From Desulfobulbaceae bacterium UBA5173 (lineage in GTDB: Bacteria; Desulfobacterota; Desulfobulbia; Desulfobulbales; Desulfobulbaceae), in NCBI GenBank assembly GCA_002413355.1, contig DHWV01000105.1:11064-28366 (forward strand): a stretch of 17,303 nucleotides of DNA. Reading direction: 5' to 3'. A model generated the notes under the pieces. It was not told the DNA's origin. It ran no database searches and worked only from the letters and a program-made list of their open reading frames with translations. Both the position numbers and the translations under genes were made by a program. Shown here in pieces: positions 1-6,247 of this stretch. Every line of letters starts with the position of its first letter. Position 1 is the first letter of the stretch.

Positions 1-98
1 ATAATCAGCAGCACCAGCATCACATCCACCAGCGGAGTTACATTGATCTCCGCCGACAGCGACTTGCGGCCTTTGCCGCCTATGGAACCCATTCCCAT
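1..98 (-). CDS. tolR: TolR/ExbD-family biopolymer transport protein, N-terminal fragment
   Basis: This is the first 32 codons of a gene running off the left edge on the minus strand. The translation starts MGMGSIGGKGRKSLSAEINV and continues TPLVDVMLVLLI. That is the family hallmark: a short basic cytoplasmic tail, then an 'INVTPLVDVMLVLLI' membrane segment holding the proton-responsive Asp. It follows the tolQ stop by 24 nt on the same strand, the usual tolQ-tolR order. ExbD and TolR cannot be separated from this fragment; a tolA/tolB/pal continuation beyond the edge would settle it. ATG at 98 is chosen, with only a weak GGA upstream; a second ATG at 92 is possible. Confidence 0.88.
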   Translation of the reverse strand, partial: MGMGSIGGKGRKSLSAEINVTPLVDVMLVLLI

Positions 99-122
99 GA
101 TATTTTTTCCGTGAAACGACTG

Positions 123-821
123 TTACTTCCTCGTCAGCATGTCGCGTTCGATCAAATTGAGAAAATCGAATGAAAAATTCTCAATGTCAGCTTGAAAGTC
201 CGCCACTTTATTGGAATAGAAATTGTAAAAAATGACTGCTGGAATGGCGACGGCAAGACCGGCGGCCGTGGCGACCAACGCCTCGGAGATGCCTGGCGCG
301 ACCACAGCCAGCGAAGCCCCGCCCCGTGCGCCGATCTCTTGGAACGAGACTAAAATACCCCAAACTGTGCCGAACAGACCGATAAAAGGTGTCGCGCTAC
401 CGGTAGTGGCGAGGAAGGCAAGAGAACGTTCCAAGCGTTCAGTCTCGATGAGCTGGGCCTTGCGCACCGCTCGCTTGAGATTGTCCATCACCGCCAGTTT
501 CATCTGGAGGTTTTCTGGATTCTCAGCGGTCTGCCCACTGCGCACTGCGCTGATTTTACGCAGCTCAGTGAAACCGGAAACAAAAACTGCCGCCTCCGGG
601 CTGAGAGCCGATGCTTTCGCGGACTCATAGGCGTTGTTCAGGGTCTTTGATTCCCAAAAATCAGCAAGAAATCCATCGGAAGCCTTGCGGGAGCGGGAAA
701 AAAGCAGGTGTTTTGAAATAATGATCCACCACGAAACCACGGAGAAAAAAAGCAGGATGAGCATGACCAGCTTGACAAGCAGGCTGGCATGAGCCATCAT
801 GCTGAAAACCGAAAAATTCAC
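123..821 (-). CDS. tolQ: TolQ/ExbB-family proton channel protein (MotA/TolQ/ExbB)
   Basis: This inner-membrane subunit forms the proton channel of the Tol-Pal (or TonB-ExbBD) energising complex, coupling proton motive force to outer-membrane constriction or transport. The protein has 232 residues, close to the usual length of TolQ. Three membrane segments are visible: about 15-37 (LLVKLVMLILLFFSVVSWW), 136-160 (TTGSATPFIGLFGTVWGIL) and 172-203 (VVAPGISEALVATAAGLAVA). A large cytoplasmic loop separates the first two. The motifs GLFGTVWGI and GISEALVATAAGLAVAIPA are classical for the family. The start is GTG at 819-821, preceded by AGGAG seven bases upstream. A tolR-like gene follows 24 nt downstream, which favours TolQ over stand-alone ExbB, although the two are hard to separate by eye. 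A strong promoter lies about 110 nt upstream of the start. Confidence 0.92.
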   Translation of the reverse strand: MNFSVFSMMAHASLLVKLVMLILLFFSVVSWWIIISKHLLFSRSRKASDGFLADFWESKTLNNAYESAKASALSPEAAVFVSGFTELRKISAVRSGQTAENPENLQMKLAVMDNLKRAVRKAQLIETERLERSLAFLATTGSATPFIGLFGTVWGILVSFQEIGARGGASLAVVAPGISEALVATAAGLAVAIPAVIFYNFYSNKVADFQADIENFSFDFLNLIERDMLTRK

Positions 822-937
822 AAAAACACTCCTGCAACGGCAATAGGTTGAGTTTGATCTGCAATCCGTTCCGCTACCGGATCTTCTAAACGAAGACTTC
901 CGCGAACGAGAAAGACAGAGAGAAATGTTCGTTACTA

Positions 938-966
938 ATTATAACGGGTTCTGAATATTCTGTCGA
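938..966 (-). promoter_or_regulatory. Sigma-70-type promoter for tolQ-tolR
   Basis: Read on the minus strand, a -35 box TCGACA (961-966, 5/6 to consensus) and a perfect -10 box TATAAT (938-943) are separated by exactly 17 bases. Transcription would start near 931, giving a leader of about 110 nt before the tolQ GTG start. The element lies in the divergent gap between tolQ and the thioredoxin-reductase-like gene. I found no equally good promoter for the plus-strand gene in the same gap. Confidence 0.68.
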
Positions 967-1072
967 CCCTCAACTGAAAAGAGCGTAGGACAGCCGGGCG
1001 GACAATTTCCATCCTATTTTTCACCGAAATCAGAATATAAGAAAAACATCCAGAAAGGCAAGGGAGGTTTTG

Positions 1073-2014
1073 ATGTCGGATTCGATTTATGACGTGATTA
1101 TTGTCGGCTCAGGCCCGGCAGGAATTCAGGCGGCCATTCATGCTGCCCGGAAAAAAACGCGGGTGCTGCTGCTCGGACAGATTGAAAAAAGTGCACTTTG
1201 TCCTGCGCATGTTGAAAACTACGCCTGTGTTGACGGCGTGAGTTCGGGCAAAAAATTACTGGAGGCGGGTTTGGCGCAGGCGCGGCGTTTTGGAGCCGAA
1301 ATTGCGCCTGAAGATCTGCTCAAAATCGGTCAGCAGGAAGACGGTTTTTTCGCAGCGGAAACGGAGAGTGGCGGAACAAAACTCTGCCGCGCCCTGATTC
1401 TGGCGATGGGCATGGCCAAAACCAAGCTGGGCGTACCGGGCGAGAGCGAATTCGGCGGCCGGGGCGTAAGCTACTGCGTTGATTGCGATGCAAATTTTTT
1501 CCGGGGGGCGACCGTGCTGGTGGCGGGCAATCACAGCGCGGCTGTTGACGGCGCATTGACTCTGCTCGATTACGCCAGCAAAGTATACTTGGTGGCGGCG
1601 GAACTGAAGGCTTCGGATGAACTGCTCCGACGGCTGCGCGAAAGCAAGGTCGAGCTGATAGAGGGCTGCCGCGTGCAGGAAATCTTGGGCGGCGCGAAAG
1701 GCGTTGAGTCAGTCTTGCTTGACAATGGCAAGAAAATCAACACAGACGGCGTATTCATCAAGCTTGGCTCCAAAGGTGCGCTCCAGCTCGCCGCCCAGCT
1801 TGGCGTGCAGATGGACATGGAGCAGTGCAAGCATATTGATGTCAACCGGCGGCAGGAAACCAACATTCCCGGTGTGTATGCCGCCGGAGACATCACCGGT
1901 GCTCCGTATCAGATGGCCAAAGCGGTCGGCGAAGGCTGCATTGCGGGTATGGAAGCAGCCATGTATGCCCGCAGGAAAAAGCAGCAGGGGCAGCCACCGT
2001 CTCACCCAGCATAA
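1073..2014 (+). CDS. Thioredoxin-reductase-like FAD-dependent disulfide oxidoreductase
   Basis: A 313-residue flavoprotein with the architecture of low-molecular-weight thioredoxin reductases. The N-terminal FAD site VGSGPAG lies at about 11-17. The redox-active pair is C135-V-D-C138, where classical TrxB has CATC. The C-terminal FAD motif AGDITGAPYQMAKAVGEG is at about 271-288. The second Rossmann motif is degenerate: where classical enzymes have GGGxxA this one reads AGNHSA (151-156), and the HRRxxxR NADPH-phosphate clamp is replaced by AAELKASDE. It may therefore use a donor other than NADPH, as do ferredoxin-dependent (FFTR) or deeply rooted (DTR) enzymes; this is inference. ATG at 1073 is preferred over the preceding TTG at 1070, because GGGAGG at 1062-1067 spaces correctly to the ATG. 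rlmI begins 9 nt after the stop. Confidence 0.88.
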   Translation: MSDSIYDVIIVGSGPAGIQAAIHAARKKTRVLLLGQIEKSALCPAHVENYACVDGVSSGKKLLEAGLAQARRFGAEIAPEDLLKIGQQEDGFFAAETESGGTKLCRALILAMGMAKTKLGVPGESEFGGRGVSYCVDCDANFFRGATVLVAGNHSAAVDGALTLLDYASKVYLVAAELKASDELLRRLRESKVELIEGCRVQEILGGAKGVESVLLDNGKKINTDGVFIKLGSKGALQLAAQLGVQMDMEQCKHIDVNRRQETNIPGVYAAGDITGAPYQMAKAVGEGCIAGMEAAMYARRKKQQGQPPSHPA

Positions 2015-2023
2015 CAAAACGGC

Positions 2024-3214
2024 ATGAACAAAATTATTCTCAAAAAAGGTCGTGAACGCTCCCTGCTGCGCCAGCATCCTTGGATTTTTTCAGGGGCGAT
2101 CGAAAAAACAGCAGGCAACCCACAGCCCGGCACGACAGTGGATGTGGTTTCCGCAGACGGTCAATTTTTAGGTCGCGGTGCCTATTCGCCTTCTTCGCAA
2201 ATTCGGCTGCGCCTTTGGACTGTTGATGAGCAGGAAACCGTTGATGCGGATTATTTCCGAAGACGAATTCAAGCTGCCATCAACCTTCGTCAATCACTGC
2301 GCATCCCGGCGCAGACCAATGCCTATCGACTGATTGCTGCTGAAGCTGACGGGCTGCCTGGCTTGATTGCCGACCGTTACGGTAATTTTTTGGTTTGCCA
2401 ATTTCTCAGCGCAGGTGCGGAACGATGGAAAACGGTGCTGATGGACCAGCTCAAGGAGCTGACCGGCATCACCAATATCTATGAGCGTTCGGATGTTGAA
2501 GTCCGCAGAAAGGAAGGGTTGCAGCCGTGCAAAGGTGTTCTTTGCGGAGAAGAACCGCCTGATTTGCTGAAAATTGAAGAAAATGGTCTGCATTTTCTGG
2601 TTGATATCAAACATGGTCATAAGACTGGATTTTATTTGGATCAGCGCGACAACCGCAATGCCGTCCGCTTGCACAGCGCAGACGCGGAAGTGTTGAACTG
2701 CTTCGCCTATACTGGCGGCTTCGGCATTGCTGCGTTGCAAGGCGGAGCCAAACATGTCACAAATATTGAAGACCGGGCTGACTTCATCGGCATGATTGAA
2801 GAAAATGCGCGGTTGAACGATTTTTTTGAGGATTCATGCACGGGCATCAAAGCTGACGTTTTTCAACTCCTGCGGCAGTATCTGAAAGAAGGGCGGTTAT
2901 TTGACCTGATCATTCTTGATCCGCCAAAATTTGCTGAATCGCAGACGAATCTGGAACGGGCGAGCCGGGGATACAAGGACATCAATCTGCTCGCCTTCAA
3001 ATTGCTGCGTCCCGGAGGACAGCTTTTCACCTTTTCCTGTTCTGGTTTGATCAAGATGGAGATGTTTCAGAAAATTGTCGCCGATGCGGTCATTGACAGC
3101 GAAAGAGACGCGCAGATCATGCAATGGCTGGGGCAGGCTGCTGATCATCCGGTTAAGCTGGCCATCCCGGAAACGCAATATCTGAAAGGACTGTCTGTGC
3201 GGATGATTTGCTGA
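2024..3214 (+). CDS. rlmI: 23S rRNA (cytosine-C5) methyltransferase, RlmI/RlmK-type
   Basis: This enzyme is predicted to methylate a base of 23S rRNA using SAM; RlmI makes m5C1962 in E. coli. The 396-residue length matches the family. An N-terminal PUA-like RNA-binding domain (about 1-75) opens with KKGRERSLLRQHPWIFSGAI, a clear family signature. It is followed by the connecting domain (AYRLIAAEADGLPGLIADRYG) and a class I methyltransferase domain. Visible motifs are the SAM-binding VLNCFAYTGGFGIAALQGGA, the catalytic-loop motif LIILDPPKFAES and the later FSCSG. The gene starts 9 nt after the thioredoxin-reductase-like gene with no obvious Shine-Dalgarno, which suggests dependence on upstream translation. 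Exact target-base specificity cannot be read from sequence alone. Confidence 0.92.
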   Translation: MNKIILKKGRERSLLRQHPWIFSGAIEKTAGNPQPGTTVDVVSADGQFLGRGAYSPSSQIRLRLWTVDEQETVDADYFRRRIQAAINLRQSLRIPAQTNAYRLIAAEADGLPGLIADRYGNFLVCQFLSAGAERWKTVLMDQLKELTGITNIYERSDVEVRRKEGLQPCKGVLCGEEPPDLLKIEENGLHFLVDIKHGHKTGFYLDQRDNRNAVRLHSADAEVLNCFAYTGGFGIAALQGGAKHVTNIEDRADFIGMIEENARLNDFFEDSCTGIKADVFQLLRQYLKEGRLFDLIILDPPKFAESQTNLERASRGYKDINLLAFKLLRPGGQLFTFSCSGLIKMEMFQKIVADAVIDSERDAQIMQWLGQAADHPVKLAIPETQYLKGLSVRMIC

Positions 3215-3267
3215 AGAACACTATGACGGATGACTATTTTCCAAAGATACAAGCGAGGAACGTGAAC

Positions 3268-4347
3268 ATGACAGAGAAGGCATTGAACATCACGCTGCGT
3301 AAAGCAGAGACGCTGAAGCTGAAGCCTGATGAAAGCAATCTTGGTTTTGGCAGGCATTTCACAGACCATATGTTCGTGATGCAATGGAGTAGCGAAAGAG
3401 GCTGGCATGATGCCGAAATTAAGCCTTATGGCAGCTTCAGCCTTGAACCGTCGGCAATGGTTTTCCATTACGCCCAAGAAATTTTTGAAGGACTAAAGGC
3501 CTATCATGGCCTGGACGGCTCCATTCTCCTTTTCCGGCCCTTGGACAACCTGAACCGCCTAAATCGCTCTGCCGTTCGCATGTGTATGCCGGAAATTCCG
3601 GCGGAGGAAGTGCTGAAAGCACTCAAGCAGATGATTGCCCTTGATCGCGACTGGGTGCCAAAGGCCCCGGGTGCATCGCTCTACATCCGGCCTGCGATGA
3701 TCGCCACTGAGGCTGCCGTCGGCCTGCATCCTTCAAACGAATATCTCTTCTTCATCATCTGCTGTCCGGTCGGGGCCTATTACGCCGAAGGCTTTAAGCC
3801 CACAAAAATATATGTGGAAGACCGCTATGTTCGGGCGGTGGCTGGCGGAGTTGGAGAAGCCAAAACCGGCTGCAACTATGCTGCCTCGCTCAAAGCCTTT
3901 GCCGAGGCCAAAGAGAAAGGCTGCTCGCAAGTGCTGTGGTTAGATGCGGCAGAGCGAAAATATGTTGAGGAAGTAGGTACATCCAATATTTTCTTCGTTC
4001 TTAACGGTGAGCTGGTCACGCCGCCGCTGGGCGGCACCATCCTGCCCGGCATCACCCGCGCCACCGTGCTGCGGCTGGCCGCTGACTGGGGCATCAAGGC
4101 GAGCGAACGCCGGATCAGTATGGATGAGATCATGACAGCGACAGCGAACGGCAGTCTGAGCGAAGCCTTTGGCTCAGGTACGGCAGCGGTCATCTCGCCA
4201 GTGGGTGAATTCATTTATCAAGACAAGGTGATCCAGATCGGCGGCGGCCAAACCGGGCCAATTGCCCAACAGTTCTTTGACGGCATCCAGCAGATGCAGC
4301 GCGGTCTGCGGCCTGACACGTACGGCTGGTTGGTGCGGGCAGCGTAG
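3268..4347 (+). CDS. ilvE: Branched-chain amino acid aminotransferase (fold-type IV PLP enzyme)
   Basis: It catalyses the last step of valine, leucine and isoleucine synthesis: transfer of the amino group from glutamate to the branched 2-oxo acids, with PLP as cofactor. The sequence is the longer BCAT form (class II, eukaryote/mitochondrial-like) rather than the short E. coli type. Markers include FGRHFTDHMFVMQW, FHYAQEIFEGLKAY, the PLP Schiff-base lysine (about K199) in GGVGEAKTGCNYAAS, EVGTSNIFFV, and GTAAVISPVG near the C-terminus. ATG at 3268 has GAGGAA at 3255-3260 and gives 359 residues, normal for the family. The reading frame extends upstream to TTG 3208, but that would add an unconserved extension overlapping rlmI. 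The gene ends before a strong hairpin at 4367-4403. Confidence 0.93.
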   Translation: MTEKALNITLRKAETLKLKPDESNLGFGRHFTDHMFVMQWSSERGWHDAEIKPYGSFSLEPSAMVFHYAQEIFEGLKAYHGLDGSILLFRPLDNLNRLNRSAVRMCMPEIPAEEVLKALKQMIALDRDWVPKAPGASLYIRPAMIATEAAVGLHPSNEYLFFIICCPVGAYYAEGFKPTKIYVEDRYVRAVAGGVGEAKTGCNYAASLKAFAEAKEKGCSQVLWLDAAERKYVEEVGTSNIFFVLNGELVTPPLGGTILPGITRATVLRLAADWGIKASERRISMDEIMTATANGSLSEAFGSGTAAVISPVGEFIYQDKVIQIGGGQTGPIAQQFFDGIQQMQRGLRPDTYGWLVRAA

Positions 4348-4366
4348 TTTTTGCTGGGCGGATATG

Positions 4367-4403
4367 CAGCAGGGGCATGATGCTATTCATCATGCCCCTG
4401 CTG
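4367..4403. terminator. Perfect 16-bp hairpin between convergent genes
   Basis: CAGCAGGGGCATGATG (4367-4382) pairs without mismatch with CATCATGCCCCTGCTG (4388-4403) around the 5-nt loop CTATT. It sits between the ilvE stop (4347) and the end of the opposing VWA gene (4415). It is therefore a likely bidirectional terminator or 3'-end stabiliser for both transcripts. There is no long T tract on either side, so intrinsic termination would be imperfect and Rho may contribute. Confidence 0.65.
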
Positions 4404-4414
4404 GGCCGCCGAAA

Positions 4415-5776
4415 TCAGCAGCCTTCAACTGCCTGAGCGCGGTATTTAACCTTTTTCTGCTCCAATGCGCGATCCTTGCTTTCTTTCGGCGCATTGATGC
4501 TTTGGGTGTAGGAATCCATTGCTGACAGCTCGTTCTGCACCTTGGCACTGGGTGCCGGAGCGGCTGCCTCAATTTTCTTCCGCGCCTCGCCAAGAATGGC
4601 AGTGGCTTTGCTCTGATCGCCTTTGTCCACAGCTTGCGCTGCTTCTTTTTTCGCCTGATTAGCCTCGAACACGGCGGCCCGCTCCTGAACTTCCTTGTTC
4701 AGGCTGGCTAAAGCGGTTTTTTCGTCGTTTGTGTAGATCACGCCGAGGCTATCCAAAAGCGACTGCGCGGCTTTGCTGCCCGGCTCCAAATAGCTAACGC
4801 TGACGTTGGCTGCATTGTCTAACCGTCCAACCGTTCGCTGTCTCGGCAAGACCCGAATCTGCATCCGCCGCCGTTCGCCTGCGGCCAAATCGCCGAACCG
4901 CACCGTGACCGTATTGCCGTTCACCTCATAGGTATTGGCAAAAACCTGATCCACGGCCAGATCGCTACCCAGGGTGATGGTGACGCGGATATCGGCGGCG
5001 GCAAGCTGCTCGACTGATTTGAATTCCTTCGCCAAGATAGCACTCATGCTTTCCGGGTGATCAATGAAGTAATACGTGCCCCGGCCGCTTTCGGCGATGG
5101 AGGCGAGCAAATCTTCGTTGAACTCCAGCCCCACGCCGAAGCTGCTCAGGGAGATGCCCGCTTCAGACTGAGCCTGCACCATCTGCGACAGCTCTTGGTT
5201 TGAGGTGATGCCGATATTGGCCAGACCATCGGAAAGCAGCAGCACCCGGCTGATCACCGAAGGACTGGCGTGCCGCCGCACCTGATCAAAGCCCTCGATC
5301 AGCCCCGCGCCAAGGTTGGTGCCGCCGGTCGCGATGAGCGAGTTGATCAGCCCCTCCATCCGCTGGCCTTCCTCAACCGGCTGGGAGGGGTACAGCACCC
5401 TGGCCTGATTGCTGTAGCTGACCAAGGCGAAACGGTCTTCTGGCCGGAGTCGGTTGAGCATGGCAATGGCCGCCTGTTTGACATACTCAAGTTTGCCTTG
5501 CTCCGCCATCGAGCCGGAAGTATCCAGCACTAAGGCTAGATTGAGCGGCACCCGTCGCTGCTGGCTGCCGCTTTCCGGCGCAGTCACCAGCACTTCCAGA
5601 TAGCGTGCGCCAGGCCGGGTGGCATAGATGTGGTCGTTGTCAAAGGCGACTTGGAGTTGCAGCGGAGCCGCCTGAGCTGTTCCTGCAGCCAGAGCCAGCC
5701 GCAGGACAAGGCAGGCGGCAAAGGCCAGAAGCGGCAGCGTGGCAGATAGGCCGAACGGAATGAGACGGGTTTTCAT
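4415..5776 (-). CDS. Secreted von Willebrand factor type A domain protein
   Basis: A 453-residue exported protein of unknown specific role. The N-terminus is a Sec signal peptide: basic MKTRL, a long hydrophobic core and an AQA-AP cleavage site near residue 36. A VWA domain follows, with a complete metal-ion-dependent adhesion site: DTSGSM at 85-90, a Thr in ATGGTNLGAG, and LLSDGLANIG. Such domains bind protein or matrix ligands through a divalent cation. After the VWA domain comes a beta-rich segment and then a Lys/Glu/Ala-rich C-terminus (roughly the last 100 residues) that looks helical or coiled-coil. The start was chosen at ATG 5776 because AAGGAGG lies six bases upstream and the signal peptide begins there; the frame is open further upstream but without signal. 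The batA/batB/moxR genes often found near such proteins are absent here. Confidence 0.87.
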   Translation of the reverse strand: MKTRLIPFGLSATLPLLAFAACLVLRLALAAGTAQAAPLQLQVAFDNDHIYATRPGARYLEVLVTAPESGSQQRRVPLNLALVLDTSGSMAEQGKLEYVKQAAIAMLNRLRPEDRFALVSYSNQARVLYPSQPVEEGQRMEGLINSLIATGGTNLGAGLIEGFDQVRRHASPSVISRVLLLSDGLANIGITSNQELSQMVQAQSEAGISLSSFGVGLEFNEDLLASIAESGRGTYYFIDHPESMSAILAKEFKSVEQLAAADIRVTITLGSDLAVDQVFANTYEVNGNTVTVRFGDLAAGERRRMQIRVLPRQRTVGRLDNAANVSVSYLEPGSKAAQSLLDSLGVIYTNDEKTALASLNKEVQERAAVFEANQAKKEAAQAVDKGDQSKATAILGEARKKIEAAAPAPSAKVQNELSAMDSYTQSINAPKESKDRALEQKKVKYRAQAVEGC

Positions 5777-5902
5777 GCGGAACCTCCTTGGGTGGAGTTG
5801 AAGGAAAAAAGAACTGCTGAACAGCATCCGCAGATTTAGCGCGACCACAGAAAATTGCAAGAAAAAACAGCGGCAGGATGATGCGCCGCGTGAACCGCGC
5901 AC

Positions 5903-5931
5903 TTGAAAAAAAGCGGCATCTGGTTTAGAGT
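5903..5931 (+). promoter_or_regulatory. Possible promoter for xseB-dxs
   Basis: TTGAAA (5903-5908, 5/6 to the -35 consensus) and TAGAGT (5926-5931, 4/6 to the -10 consensus) are 17 bases apart. They lie about 50 nt upstream of xseB in the gap divergent from the VWA gene. The -10 is weak, so this is a candidate only. Confidence 0.38.
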
Positions 5932-5983
5932 GCATGATTTTGCTGGGGAGTCGAAAAGGTGCTGGCATGGACATGAATTCTTG

Positions 5984-6208
5984 ATGAGCAAAAAAAACTT
6001 TGAGCAGGCTTTAACCAGACTGGAGCAGATTGTGACCGAGCTGGAGCTGGGCGATCTCGCCCTTGACGCAAGTCTGAAAAAATTCAACGAGGGCATTCAG
6101 CTCGCCTCGTTCTGCGGCCAGAAGCTGGACGAGGCCCGCAGCCAAGTTGACCTGCTGCTGAAACAGGAAGACGGCAGCTTGGCCGCAGAGCCTTTTCACG
6201 CCGCTTGA
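5984..6208 (+). CDS. xseB: Exodeoxyribonuclease VII small subunit
   Basis: This is the small subunit of ExoVII, which with XseA degrades single-stranded DNA in both directions. The 74-residue product, starting MSKKNFEQALTRLEQIV, matches XseB in length and motifs: FEQALTRLEQIVTELELGDLALDASLKKFNEGIQLASFC, followed by a heptad-like tail (KLDEARSQVDLLLK). ATG at 5984 is chosen because the family N-terminus begins there; an in-frame extension to 5903 exists but adds unconserved residues. The Shine-Dalgarno is weak. xseB precedes dxs by 39 nt. In many bacteria an ispA gene sits between the two, and here it is missing. Confidence 0.92.
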   Translation: MSKKNFEQALTRLEQIVTELELGDLALDASLKKFNEGIQLASFCGQKLDEARSQVDLLLKQEDGSLAAEPFHAA

Positions 6209-6247
6209 CCGGGCGGCCCGCGCATCCCTTCTCTCAAGGAGAGACTC

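Noticed and set aside
822..1072. Plus-strand promoter for the thioredoxin-reductase-like gene
   Set aside because: TATAAG at 1036-1041 and TATAAC at 940-945 have no acceptable -35 box at the right spacing, so no call was made.
3208..3267. TTG start for the aminotransferase overlapping rlmI
   Set aside because: ATG 3268 has a proper Shine-Dalgarno and gives the usual family length.
5777..5974. 66-residue N-terminal extension of the VWA protein
   Set aside because: The AAGGAGG site and signal peptide place the start at 5776; the extension would bury the signal peptide.
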